The notes below the pieces were generated by a model, which was not told where the DNA came from, did not search any database, and saw only the letters and a list, made by a program, of their open reading frames with translations. The position numbers and the translations under genes are program-made. This document shows, piece after piece, positions 36,820 through 47,852 of a stretch of DNA of 54,668 nucleotides. Location: assembly GCA_021208645.1 (NCBI GenBank), contig JAJOJL010000104.1, positions 1 to 54,668 on the forward strand. Direction: 5' to 3'. Position 1 is the first letter of the stretch. Every line of letters begins with the position of its first letter. The stretch comes from Bacillus sp. (in: firmicutes) (lineage in GTDB: Bacteria; Bacillota; Bacilli; Bacillales; Salisediminibacteriaceae).

Positions 36820-36830
36820 CATCGTTTTTA
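36799..36830 (+). terminator. Terminator overlapping the end of the preceding gene
   Basis: GATGCTAG pairs with CTAGCATC, then GTTTTTA. Confidence 0.65.
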
Positions 36831-36882
36831 CCAATATAATCGAAAAATAAAAAGCCCAAGTATGCAGGAGATTGTTAATCTC

Positions 36883-36914
36883 AAAAAACCGCCGTCACAA
36901 GGACGGCGGTTTTA
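36883..36914. terminator. Bidirectional terminator between convergent genes
   Basis: AAAACCGCCGTC pairs with GACGGCGGTTTT, with A and T runs on the outer sides. Confidence 0.9.
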
Positions 36915-36922
36915 CTTAATAC

Positions 36923-39134
<2,212 letters not shown>

Positions 39135-39381
39135 GCGTTTTCTCCTCCCTATCCTTCTGGAATATGTAGCAATAATTTATGAATCTAGCTGTAGATACTT
39201 TTAATCTAGAAAACATAAATTATCAGTTGAGACCATTATAATAAACTATTAATTAAATTGGAAATAATATGGTCTGAGAGGAGGGGGGCTTAAGTTAAAT
39301 CAATTAAGGGAAGGTGTGGTGTTGGGTTTGTTTGCATATGTGTCCACTCATTAAATCCCTTCTGTTTTCTTGCTACATAGA
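39135..39381. other. katG upstream region
   Basis: AT-rich, no gene. TATAAT on the minus strand at about 39237-39242 is a candidate -10 box. No complete PerR box found. Confidence 0.4.
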
Positions 39382-39416
39382 AAACCAGCTATGACAAAGG
39401 GAGTCATAGCTGGCTT
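39382..39416 (-). terminator. Terminator of the PRC-barrel gene
   Basis: CCAGCTATGA pairs with TCATAGCTGG, flanked by AAAA and TTTT, so it could act on both strands. Confidence 0.75.
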
Positions 39417-39518
39417 TTATGGGGGGATAGCTGTTTACATTGCTTCCAACTACAGCATGAAGCAGCTAGAAACAAGTTTTTTGCAAAAGGTTAGATGCTA
39501 GTGATTTGGAGCCGTTTC

Positions 39519-40289
39519 TTAGAAGTAAGGGTCTTTATTATAAGCATCATAGATTTGTTTTTCTTCAATTCTCGTTAATGGCAAAGTAAGCTCGAAAAAT
39601 GGTCCATTTTCAATCTTTTCTTTCGGTAAATCAACGGTAACTTTCTTTTCTGCCTGGTCAAAATGTTCGATCCAATCTGTGGAAAGGACAACAAACTTAC
39701 CAGGAAGCAAATTTCTCGTATCAACAACAAAGTAGCGAAGCTTCCACGTATCAGGGTCTAAAAGGAAATCAGACACTTGGCCAATGTCCCCATCGGTTGC
39801 CTGGATTTTGTACCCTGTAAAATCTCCTTTGATTTCTTTGACACTTCGTAACATCGTATCCTGCTCCTGCTCTGGAGTGAGCGTCGCATTGTCGAAAGAG
39901 TGGGGAGCTTCCTTTAGGTGAACTGGGCTCTCATACCCTCCCCAAATCCGTTGAGTGTCATAATAGCTCCAGTAATGTGGCCAGCCAAAGTGATAGTTGA
40001 GTAAGAACTCATCTTTCCTAGTTACGGCTTGATGCTCTTCGATGGTAGGACTGTCTTTTATTTGATCTTTTGAGGCAAAAACTTGTACTACCTTTTGGTC
40101 ATAGTTTACTTTGTCGAGACCAATAGGGGAGACAAGAACTTTCCTACCTGGCAACCATTTCTGCGTATCAACAACAAGGTAACGAACTACCCAATTGTCT
40201 TCATCAAAGTATAAATCTTTTACCTTTCCTAACGTATCATCTGTAGCTTGTACATTAAAGTTTTGAATTGTATTAGTAAAAATCAACAT
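39519..40289 (-). CDS. PRC-barrel domain protein
   Basis: 256 residues with two PRC-barrel units: residues ~8-60 (VQATDDTLGKVKDLYFDEDN...VRYLVVDT) and ~150-210 (IQATDGDIGQVSDFLLDPDT...LRYFVVDT). The two are separated by a Tyr/Trp-rich linker. AAAGGAGG precedes the ATG. Such two-barrel proteins are common in Bacillaceae and are thought to bind RNA or protein partners or to be stress-related. No signal peptide; cytosolic. Monocistronic. Confidence 0.88.
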   Translation of the reverse strand: MLIFTNTIQNFNVQATDDTLGKVKDLYFDEDNWVVRYLVVDTQKWLPGRKVLVSPIGLDKVNYDQKVVQVFASKDQIKDSPTIEEHQAVTRKDEFLLNYHFGWPHYWSYYDTQRIWGGYESPVHLKEAPHSFDNATLTPEQEQDTMLRSVKEIKGDFTGYKIQATDGDIGQVSDFLLDPDTWKLRYFVVDTRNLLPGKFVVLSTDWIEHFDQAEKKVTVDLPKEKIENGPFFELTLPLTRIEEKQIYDAYNKDPYF

Positions 40290-40539
40290 AAAGTGTGCTA
40301 CCTCCTTTATGGGTTTAGGATATGTTTGCTAGTTTATGTCGACTATAGTATTCTCTTAACCTTTTAAAAAAATTTTAAACATTATTTTGAGAGGAGGTGG
40401 GTTATTGATACCGGTAGTTAAGGGGTTTTAATGATAGAAAAATCGAAAGGAATCATTTCTACCTTGGGGGGAATCTAGCGAACCGTTTTAAAAATTCTAA
40501 AAATAATAAATTTTCCTTTAAAAATGAAAGGGATTACAA

Positions 40540-40545
40540 TATAAT
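40540..40545 (+). promoter_or_regulatory. -10 box of the acyl-CoA ligase promoter
   Basis: Perfect TATAAT with a weak TTTAAA 17 bases upstream; the two operators below lie just downstream, where a bound repressor would block transcription. Confidence 0.6.
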
Positions 40546-40560
40546 TGTAGTAGTATGTTG

Positions 40561-40578
40561 TGAATGGGTATTCATTCA
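40561..40578. promoter_or_regulatory. FadR-type operator 1
   Basis: TGAATGGGTATTCATTCA; matches the Bacillus FadR (YsiA) operator TGAATGAMTANTCATTCA, as I recall it, with one or two differences. Confidence 0.75.
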
Positions 40579-40593
40579 TTTTATGTTGTTTTA

Positions 40594-40611
40594 TGAATGG
40601 TTGTTCATTCA
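40594..40611. promoter_or_regulatory. FadR-type operator 2
   Basis: TGAATGGTTGTTCATTCA, centred 33 bp (about three helical turns) from operator 1. Confidence 0.75.
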
Positions 40612-40656
40612 GTTGTCGTTAATCTATTTTTTATTTTAAAAAAGGAGGTAATTTTG

Positions 40657-42339
40657 TTGGAAGCAGTAGAAAAACCATGGGTTTCTCAGTATCCGCCAGA
40701 AATCCCCACGTCCATTTCTTACCCTGATGCTACCCTTGTTTCGTTTTTGGAAAAAGCTTATCGGCAGAATCCTGATTCGATAGCCATACGATTCTTGGGG
40801 AAAACCTTAACCTATCAGGAACTCTATGAAAATACGGTTCAATTGGCCAACGGTTTAAGGGGGCTTGGTTTACAAGCGGGGGACCGTGTATCAATCATGC
40901 TCCCCAATTGTCCCCAGGCGGTCATTAGCTATTATGCCGTGTTGATGGCAGGAGGGATTGTGGTCCAGACGAATCCTTTATACACAGAAAGGGAATTGGA
41001 TCACCAATTGAATGATTCAGAGGCAACGTTTATGATCACCCTTGACTGGATTTATCCTAGGGTAAAAAAAGTGATGCCATCCACCCAGTTGAAAAAGGTA
41101 TTATTTACGAGTTTAAAAGATTATTTGCCGTTCCCGAAGAACCTCCTTTTTCCATTAGTATCAAAGAAAAATGGGATGAACACGAAAGTTCCTTACTCCG
41201 ATAATGTTCTATCATTTATGAAGGTAATGGAATCGGCCAGCACAGACCCAATTGAGGATGTGGAAGCAGATCCTAATGATGTGGCGATTTTGCAGTACAC
41301 AGGTGGGACGACTGGCTTAGCGAAAGGGGTTATGCTCACCCACCGCAACCTGGTCGTGAACGTGGTTCAATGCAGTCATTGGTTATACAAAGGAGAATAC
41401 GGGAAAGAAAGGTTCCTTGGTATCGTTCCGTTCTTCCATGTCTATGGGATGACAGTGGTCATGAATTCTGCCATTTATATAGGTTCCACCATGATTCTCT
41501 TACCTAAGTTTGATGTAAAAGATGCCTTGAAGACCATTGATAAGGAGAGGCCGACCCTGTTTCCAGGAGCACCGACCATGTACATTGGGTTACTTAATCA
41601 TCCTGACATAGGAAAATATGATCTGTCTTCCATTAAAGCCTGTATTAGTGGTTCAGCACCACTTGCCGTTGAAGTGCAGCAGCAGTTTGAAAAGGTGACT
41701 AATGGAATTCTTGTGGAAGGCTATGGCCTTACGGAAACATCGCCAGTTACTCACTGTAATTTAGTGTGGGGAGGGGACAGGGTAAGTGGAAGTATTGGCA
41801 TTCCTTGGCCAGATACGGAATCGAAAATTGTTTCCTTAGAGACTGGTGAGGAAGTGAAGTTAGGTCAAGTTGGTGAAGTGGTTATTAAAGGTCCACAAGT
41901 CATGAAAGGGTATTGGAACCGTCCAGAGGAAACGGCGGAAGCCCTGAAGGATGGCTGGTTGTATACAGGGGATATGGGCTATATGGATGAAAAGGGCTAT
42001 TTCTATATCGTCGACAGAAAGAAGGACATGATCATTGCAGGGGGCTTTAATATTTACCCGCGGGAAGTGGAAGAAGTATTGTATGAGCACCCTGCTGTGA
42101 TGGAATGTGTGGTAATTGGGATTCCTGATCCGTACCGCGGCGAAACAGTCAAAGCATTTATTGTGAAAAAAGAAGGTGCCGATGTAACGGAAGAAGAGCT
42201 CGACAAATATTGCCGGGAAAAATTAGCTTCCTTCAAGGTACCTAGAAAATATGAATTCAGAACCGATTTACCTAAAACCTTAGTAGGGAAAGTATTGCGA
42301 AGAGCCTTACGAGAAGAAGAAAATAAAAAAGAAAACTAA
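40657..42339 (+). CDS. Long-chain fatty-acid-CoA ligase
   Basis: 561 residues; start set at TTG 40657, eight bases after GGAGG. This is an AMP-forming adenylating enzyme: P-loop-like YTGGTTGLAKGVMLTH (about residues 212-227), the A5 motif GYGLTETSPVT, and the A7/A8 region WLYTGDMGYMDEKGYFYIVDRKKDMI with GGFNIYPREVEE. A10 Lys is in PKTLVGKVLRR. It activates fatty acids to acyl-CoA for beta-oxidation. It matches Bacillus LcfA in length and motifs. Two FadR-type operators at the promoter predict repression that long-chain acyl-CoA relieves. A 3-oxoacyl reductase follows and is probably co-transcribed. Confidence 0.95.
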   Translation: MEAVEKPWVSQYPPEIPTSISYPDATLVSFLEKAYRQNPDSIAIRFLGKTLTYQELYENTVQLANGLRGLGLQAGDRVSIMLPNCPQAVISYYAVLMAGGIVVQTNPLYTERELDHQLNDSEATFMITLDWIYPRVKKVMPSTQLKKVLFTSLKDYLPFPKNLLFPLVSKKNGMNTKVPYSDNVLSFMKVMESASTDPIEDVEADPNDVAILQYTGGTTGLAKGVMLTHRNLVVNVVQCSHWLYKGEYGKERFLGIVPFFHVYGMTVVMNSAIYIGSTMILLPKFDVKDALKTIDKERPTLFPGAPTMYIGLLNHPDIGKYDLSSIKACISGSAPLAVEVQQQFEKVTNGILVEGYGLTETSPVTHCNLVWGGDRVSGSIGIPWPDTESKIVSLETGEEVKLGQVGEVVIKGPQVMKGYWNRPEETAEALKDGWLYTGDMGYMDEKGYFYIVDRKKDMIIAGGFNIYPREVEEVLYEHPAVMECVVIGIPDPYRGETVKAFIVKKEGADVTEEELDKYCREKLASFKVPRKYEFRTDLPKTLVGKVLRRALREEENKKEN

Positions 42340-42340
42340 G

Positions 42341-42372
42341 TGCCTGTCACCACCCGAATAATGTCGAATGGG
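42341..42372. repeat. CTGTCACCACCCGxATA repeat, copy 1
   Basis: CTGTCACCACCCGAATAATGTCGA begins just after the ligase stop; copy 2 lies on the far side of the reductase gene. Confidence 0.65.
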
Positions 42373-42422
42373 AAGGTGCAGTTGGTTTTATTGATTTTCA
42401 GTTGAGGTTTGGAGGGTGTGTC

Positions 42423-43166
42423 ATGGGGGATTTAATGAACAAAATTGCTGTTGTAACTGGGGGAGCCCAAGGGATAGGTGCTGAAGTGGTTAGGAGGCTT
42501 TCCCAAGACGGAGCTACTGTCGTGGCAGTAGACTTAAATGAAGAAAAGCTCCAGCAAATGGCTATTGAACTAGACGAAACGGGGGAGAAGGTTGTCCCCT
42601 TAAGGTGTAATGTTGCAGATGGGGCCGATGTAAAGCGTGTTTTCGGGAGCGTTTATGAAAGATTTGGAAGAGTAGATATCCTCGTTAACAACGCCGGTAT
42701 TACGCGAGATGCTTTCTTTCATAAAATGTCTGAGGAACAGTGGGATGCTGTTATAGATGTAAATCTGAAAAGTATGTTTCATACGTGTCAGGCGGTTATT
42801 CCTAAGATGCGTAGCCAGGAATACGGTAAAATTGTCAATGTCTCATCCTCTTCTAGTTGGGGCAATATGGGACAGGCCAACTATAGCGCTTCGAAAGCCG
42901 GTGTTCTTGGCTTAACGCGAACACTGGCGAAGGAAAATGGCCTGAAAAACATAACTGTAAATGCCATAGCACCAGGCCATATTGATACGGAAATGACAAA
43001 GAATATGCCAGAGAACATCAAAATGATGGCAACCATGCTCACGCCTGCTGGCAGGGCTGGTGATCCAAGTGAAGTAGCATCGGTGGTTTCTTTCTTGGTG
43101 TCTGATGACTCCAGCTTTGTGAATGGAGAATGCATTAGTGTTAGTGGCGGTTATTTAATGGTTTAA
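42423..43166 (+). CDS. 3-oxoacyl-[ACP/CoA] reductase, short-chain dehydrogenase
   Basis: 247 residues from the ATG at 42423 (TGGAGGG upstream). Rossmann-fold SDR with the cofactor motif TGGAQGIGAEVVRRL, the NNAG motif in ILVNNAGITRDAF, catalytic Ser in NVSSSSSWG and YxxxK in YSASKAG. An Asp-Leu-Asn after strand 2 (AVDLNEEK) would be expected to favour NAD, although FabG proteins usually use NADPH. Close to FabG/PhaB. Placement after a FadR-controlled acyl-CoA ligase suggests work on acyl-CoA intermediates (beta-oxidation or PHA) rather than primary fatty-acid synthesis; this is an inference. Confidence 0.9.
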   Translation: MGDLMNKIAVVTGGAQGIGAEVVRRLSQDGATVVAVDLNEEKLQQMAIELDETGEKVVPLRCNVADGADVKRVFGSVYERFGRVDILVNNAGITRDAFFHKMSEEQWDAVIDVNLKSMFHTCQAVIPKMRSQEYGKIVNVSSSSSWGNMGQANYSASKAGVLGLTRTLAKENGLKNITVNAIAPGHIDTEMTKNMPENIKMMATMLTPAGRAGDPSEVASVVSFLVSDDSSFVNGECISVSGGYLMV

Positions 43167-43187
43167 ATGTGGGACGGCTCGGGTGGT

Positions 43188-43222
43188 GCTTCGGGTGGTG
43201 TCTGTCACCACCCGGATATTGT
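43188..43222. repeat. CTGTCACCACCCGxATA repeat, copy 2 / terminator-like hairpin
   Basis: GGGTGGTG-TCTGT-CACCACCC hairpin followed by GGATATTGTCGAG and a T5 run; same core as copy 1, so the repeat probably doubles as terminator for the reductase gene. Confidence 0.7.
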
Positions 43223-43254
43223 CGAGTTTTTGTGGCTATTATGGAAAGTACGTT

Positions 43255-43416
43255 TATTTAGAAGAGTTAATAGCCGTGCTTTTGCAGGTAAGAGAAGAAA
43301 GCGCGTATATTAAAAGGTTTAACACCCGCGCTTTTGCAAGTAAGAGGAGAATCGCGTATATTAGAAGGTTTAACACGCGCGCTTTTGCAGGTAAGAGAGG
43401 AAAGCGCGTGTGTTAA
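43255..43416. repeat. ~52-bp tandem repeat array (GCGCG...CGCGC units)
   Basis: Three units, each AAGCGCGTATATTA-like, then GGTTTAACACCCGCGCTTTTGC and AGGTAAGAGAGGA. The arms GCGCG and CGCGC can form a hairpin within each unit. The frame open across the array is produced by the repeat and is not credible as a gene. Confidence 0.8.
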
Positions 43417-43676
43417 AAGGATTTTGCCTCTAGAAGGGAAAGTTGGTTTATATTTCTCAACAAATATATATAAAGCAGGTTAGTTTGAATGTTCTAGGAA
43501 CCATGGAGGACGCAGTTACCTTTTTTTATTCCCGAAGCATGGTTTCATGGGTACCAAACAGGAAAGGGAAGATCAAGGAAGCTACTTATGTGGCTTTTTA
43601 TTTTGTTTGCTAATTGGAAAAAAGTGTTAAACTAATAGAGGTGCTAGGTTATAATACTTGAAAGAGGAGGTTTATT

Positions 43677-43844
43677 ATGAATCCAACAAGAATTATGTTA
43701 TTAGGTATTGCTATGATAATGCTGGGAGCAACGATAACACTAGATACAACAACTGGTACTAGAGGCTCTCTAATATTATACCCAGGATTCGGAGTAGTTT
43801 TATTCGGTTTTGTATATGGTTTAGTTATAGGGGATGATAATTAA
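43677..43844 (+). CDS. 55-residue two-TM membrane protein
   Basis: AGAGGAGG with good spacing precedes the ATG. The product MNPTRIMLLGIAMIMLGATI... has one membrane segment (residues 5-22), a short polar Thr/Gly-rich loop and a second segment (LILYPGFGVVLFGFVYGLVIG), ending GDDN. No family recognised. The clear ribosome binding site and the hydrophobic pattern make it likely real. Confidence 0.7.
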   Translation: MNPTRIMLLGIAMIMLGATITLDTTTGTRGSLILYPGFGVVLFGFVYGLVIGDDN

Positions 43845-43984
43845 AATATAAGTTAGAACAGGTTGAGAGGCCAAAGAAATAGCAACATGACCCAACAGAT
43901 TAAATTAGCACAGGCATGCACCACCTCCCATGCCCACCTCCATGATATAATCTAAGAAACTTCGAAAAGGGGGATAAACTAAAG

Positions 43985-45196
43985 ATGGGAACACTCCCCT
44001 CCGTCAAAACAACCCAAAACAGCAACCAAAAAGCAAATGTCCTGTTCATGATGGGAATCGTTCTTGTGGCTTTTAACCTCCGGCCTTCCATTACTGCCGT
44101 TGGTCCCTTGATCAACTCCATTCGCTTGGACACAAATATAACAAATACGGCGGCAGGCTTGCTTACGACCATCCCATTACTCGCCTTTGCTGTGTTTTCC
44201 ATTATTGCACCGAAAATTGGCCGCGCCATCGGCAATGAAACGGCCGTATTCATTGCCATGGTCATCTTAACCATTGGCATTCTTATGCGTTCCATGGGGT
44301 ATGTATCCACGTTATTCCTAGGTACAGCCATACTAGGCTTGGGAATCACGGTAGGGAACGTCCTCCTTCCGGGAATTGTCAAACAGCGCTACCCCCATAA
44401 AATAGGACTGATTACGGCTATTTACACTACTTCCATGGGGACAATGGCAGCCCTAGCATCGGGAGTTAGTGTTCCCCTTGCCGCTGGATTTTCCCTTGGA
44501 TGGGAAAAGGCCCTTGCGTTTTGGGGGATTCTTGCCGGGCTAGCTGTTCTCCTATGGGCACCACAGCTAAAGTACAGAAATTTCGCAGCGAAAGTTCCGG
44601 AGCTAAAAGCAGGGAGCAAGTCCATATTACGATCTCCTCTAGCGTGGCAAGTCACGTTATTTATGGGCTTCCAATCGTGGATTTTTTACTGCATGATTAC
44701 CTGGCTTCCGGAAATTTTATCTAGTCAGGGTCTTGATGTTCCTACAGCAGGATGGATGGTCGGTTTAATGCAGTTCGCCGGTCTTCCCGCTACCTTTCTT
44801 GTTCCAATTTTAGCTGGGCGTTTGCCTAACCAAAAACCTATTGTTCTAGGGATTGGACTAGTGTACCTTATTGCCTTTACAGGACTCATAGCCGGTGGAA
44901 ACATGTATATGCTCATTTTGTACATAATTCTCATGGGCTTGGGACAAGGAGCAGGGATTAGTTTAGCGTTAACCCTGTTCGGGTTACGGACGAAGGATTC
45001 AAAGGAAGCAGCGAATCTGTCAGGAATGGCCCAGTCATTTGGTTACCTCCTTGCTGCCATCGGCCCAGTTACCATTGGACTTTTGTTTGATCTTTTTAAC
45101 AATTGGACCTTCCCACTCCTTGTTTGTCTTTTGATCACTTCGGCACTGCTGATTTTCGGCCTTGGTGCTGCACGGAATAAATTGATTTTTGATTAG
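43985..45196 (+). CDS. MFS transporter, CynX/NimT family
   Basis: 403 residues with twelve membrane segments. The opening VLFMMGIVLVAFNLRPSIT and the loop with ITAVGPLI are hallmarks of the cyanate/2-nitroimidazole (CynX/NimT/YycB) branch. The central region GFQSWIFYCMITWLPEIL is also typical. AAGGGGGATAAACTAAAG precedes the ATG. No cyanase or other catabolic gene adjoins it, so the substrate is undecided. Confidence 0.9.
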   Translation: MGTLPSVKTTQNSNQKANVLFMMGIVLVAFNLRPSITAVGPLINSIRLDTNITNTAAGLLTTIPLLAFAVFSIIAPKIGRAIGNETAVFIAMVILTIGILMRSMGYVSTLFLGTAILGLGITVGNVLLPGIVKQRYPHKIGLITAIYTTSMGTMAALASGVSVPLAAGFSLGWEKALAFWGILAGLAVLLWAPQLKYRNFAAKVPELKAGSKSILRSPLAWQVTLFMGFQSWIFYCMITWLPEILSSQGLDVPTAGWMVGLMQFAGLPATFLVPILAGRLPNQKPIVLGIGLVYLIAFTGLIAGGNMYMLILYIILMGLGQGAGISLALTLFGLRTKDSKEAANLSGMAQSFGYLLAAIGPVTIGLLFDLFNNWTFPLLVCLLITSALLIFGLGAARNKLIFD

Positions 45197-45274
45197 GGCC
45201 CATAATTTAATTACCACGGCAAAACAGAAAGTAAAGCGGTTGACAACAATAAGACTTGGAAAGGTGTGTTGAGC

Positions 45275-45670
45275 ATGTCCAAATTGGTTGTACACATTAG
45301 CCGAATTTTCTTAGGCGTTGTCTTTTTTAGGGGCGGGTATAAATGGTTACTTTGTCATCTTCGGCTTAGATCCATTTATCCCCACTAGTCCAGAAGCGAT
45401 GATCTTATTCCAATTTGATTACTTATTAATTGTGGAAAAAACACTGGAAATAATATGTGGCATTTTACTTTTACTGAATCGATTTATTCCTTTAACGATT
45501 GCCATCTTAGCTCCCATCGTCGCTAACATTTTCTTGCTCCATGTATTTGTAGACCAATTCCTTGCTGCCATTGGCCATCTTCCTCGTCATTGCCCACGGC
45601 CACATGCTTTTTTTATTATCGGAAAAATTTTATGAGTCTGCTTGAAATGAGAGCAAACCCAGAAAAATGA
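45275..45670 (+). pseudogene. DoxX-like membrane protein, three frameshifts
   Basis: Starts MSKLVVHISRIFLGVVF at 45275. A T6 tract at 45323-45328 must be T5 to continue FLGAGINGYFVIFGLDPF. Near 45553 one A must be removed to read VDHSLLPLAIFLVIAHGHMLFLLSEKFYES. A further base near 45640 must be removed to reach LEMRANPEK and the stop at 45670. Each corrected segment is a convincing four-TM DoxX-type protein. Three lesions in 400 bases make this the best candidate for real decay, unless local sequence quality is poor. Confidence 0.75.
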
Positions 45671-45713
45671 TGACCCCTACCATAAAGGGGATCGACGTTA
45701 AAGGAGGCAACAA

Positions 45714-46474
45714 ATGGACATTACTTTAGGTACTCAAATAGCCAGTGGGAATACGGCGCAAATTTATTTTTCCAACAATAAAATTATTAAAGTTTTCAAC
45801 GACTCCCTGCCGGAAGGGACCGCTGTCTACGAGGCGAAAAAGCAGGAATATGCCTATTTACAGGGCTTTCGGTACCGAAAATAATGGACGTCCTCACTAT
45901 CGATGGGAAACAAGTGATCATTATGGAGTATATAAAGGGTAAAACGTTAGGTGATTTGTTTTTTGAAAACGAAGAAAAGATAGAATTATATTTGAATCTT
46001 TCCATCCAAATTCAACAACAGGTTCATAGTGTCGCTACTGACTCCCTTTCCTTGGAATCAATGTCTGTTAAACTTAGCCGGCAAATTGCAGCCGCACACC
46101 TACTAAAGCAACCACAGAAGGATGCTTTACTTGAAAAACTAGAGGCCATGACCTATGAAAATAGCTTATGCCACGGTGATTTTCACTTATATAATTTGAT
46201 CATGTCTGATAACAAAGTCACTATTATTGATTGGGTGGATGCGAGTAGTGGCGATCTCCGTGCTGATGTGCACAGAACCTATCTTTTGTATTCACAGCAT
46301 TCGATGGAAATGGCAGACCTCTATTTACATCTTTATTGTAAACAGAGTGGCTTAGCTAGAGAGGACGTTCTTCAATGGGCACCCATTATTGCTGGGGCAA
46401 GGCTGTCAGAGAATGTCACATCAGAAAATGATGAACGCCTATTAAAAATAGTGAGTGATTACTGTCAGACATAA
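45714..46474 (+). pseudogene. APH/choline kinase-like phosphotransferase, one frameshift
   Basis: AAAGGAGG precedes the ATG. The first 50 residues (MDITLGTQIASGNTAQIYFS..., a nucleotide-binding start) end at a stop after QGFRYRK. Adding one G to the GGG tract near 45872 gives GLSVPKIMDVLTIDGKQVIIMEYIKG and continues to 46474. The catalytic loop CHGDFHLYNLI and metal-binding IIDWVDASSGD are intact. About 253 residues when joined. The substrate is unknown. It directly follows the damaged DoxX gene. Confidence 0.8.
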
Positions 46475-46580
46475 CAGATGGATAGTAAGCTTGAGGCAAA
46501 AGTATTATCGACATGAGAAGTCTGAAAGATTTTTTAATAGCTAAAAATCGCTTTGTAATCATACTTACTATTCCACAGAA

Positions 46581-46620
46581 AACTGGTGAAAAAGAGAAAG
46601 CCTCCCTTTTTCACCAGTCC
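46581..46620. terminator. Bidirectional terminator between convergent genes
   Basis: ACTGGTGAAAAAG pairs with CTTTTTCACCAGT between the phosphotransferase (+) and the DUF3231 gene (-). Confidence 0.85.
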
Positions 46621-46642
46621 CTAAGCCCCCCCAACCGCTCCC

Positions 46643-47663
46643 TTATGAATTTCTCGAAAGCTTATCTCGATCAGCAGCAGTTGGTGGTTCCTCTAACCAT
46701 CCTTTTTTAATCATTAACTCCATTCCGTCATTGCCGAACTTGCCAATGCTTGTTGAAAGGGTAGTGAATTGGAGATGGATATCGTGCCTCATTATTTTTG
46801 AGATAGCAGTTCCGTAATTTTGTATCCCGATTCCAGTAGAAAGGACAGCATGATACAGGAGTAGCTTATCTGAAAACGGTGAGGCAGTAGTGTCTGTAAT
46901 ATGAACATCCAGTATCTTAGGTGTAGGCAGATTGTCATTTAACAGGAGTTTTCCCAATTCAACAATTTGTTCATTTGCCAGATTAGCGCCTCTCTTAAAA
47001 TAAGCCTTTAATTCTTCCGACGAAGCGATTTGACTGAAAGCCAACATGATTGCTTTTCCTAATGTATTTGTATTTATGTTGATTTGTAAATGTTTTATTT
47101 CAAGAGCAGTTACTGGTCGTGATTTACCTGCTAAAACAGAAATAAAGGAATCTTTTTCAACAAAGTCTACTTTTTTTGGATAGGGGATTATGGGAGGTGC
47201 AGTGTCCATTCCCTTGGACAGCAACAAGTGAACACCTTTATTATAGATTATCGTAGAGTCATCCAAGCACATGGTAAAATAATTAATAATATCTTGTCTA
47301 TAGGAGGTGGAAAGGGCACTAGCATAGGTGTGAAGGCCTGCTCTTGCCATTTCTGTCATATAAAACACCATAAAGATATCACTAAATAAACGGGGGGCAT
47401 CTTTTCGAACATCTTCCTCGCCAAACCCAACTGGTAGTGGGATATTTTCTTTCTCATATATGTCCCTAATCATTTGAAGATGTTTTTGACCAGTTTCTAA
47501 CCCAAATTCAAGAAATTCTTTTATATCATTATCTTCTACTACTTGAAGATGATGTTCAAAGACACATTTAAACAGGGAATCCCCTAAATAATTCGCAAAT
47601 AAATCACCTAACTCCGATGAAATCAATTTTTTTATGTTGTTGATGTTCTGCCATTTCCTTCAC
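46643..47663 (-). CDS. DUF3231-family protein (frameshift near the N-terminus)
   Basis: About 339 residues when joined, made of two ferritin-like helical halves of the DUF3231 family. The family's usual start is recovered from GTG at 47663 (AGGAG upstream) as MKEMAEHQQHKK. An A7 tract at 47627-47633 must be A6 to continue LISSELGDLFANYLGDSLFKCV; from 47626 the frame is open to the stop. The second half repeats the pattern (LQININTNTLGKAIMLAFSQIASSEELKAYFKRG). These proteins are common in spore formers; molecular function unknown. Confidence 0.85.
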
Positions 47664-47852
47664 TTCTTTTTCTCCTAACGAACGGTTCTCCAACTTAAAT
47701 CCCCCTTACATTTCAGTTCTAGTTGGTATTATATGTAAAGCTACACGTTCTATACAGCAGTCCTGAAACACCCCAATGCCATTGCCCACCCAGCCGGCAA
47801 AACAAAAATGCCCGCCACCTTTACAGATGACGGACACAACCTATCAACACTT

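Noticed and set aside
39230..39260. PerR box upstream of katG
   Set aside because: Only one half (ATTATAA) fits; the other half differs at most positions.
43183..43416. 77-residue open frame over the tandem array
   Set aside because: The protein repeats only because the DNA does (KRFNTRAFA units); no ribosome binding site.
43255..43416. Possible CRISPR array
   Set aside because: Whole ~52-bp units are repeated without unique spacers, and no cas gene is present.
46513..46710. 65-residue open frame
   Set aside because: Overlaps a bidirectional terminator and the 3' end of the DUF3231 gene in antisense.
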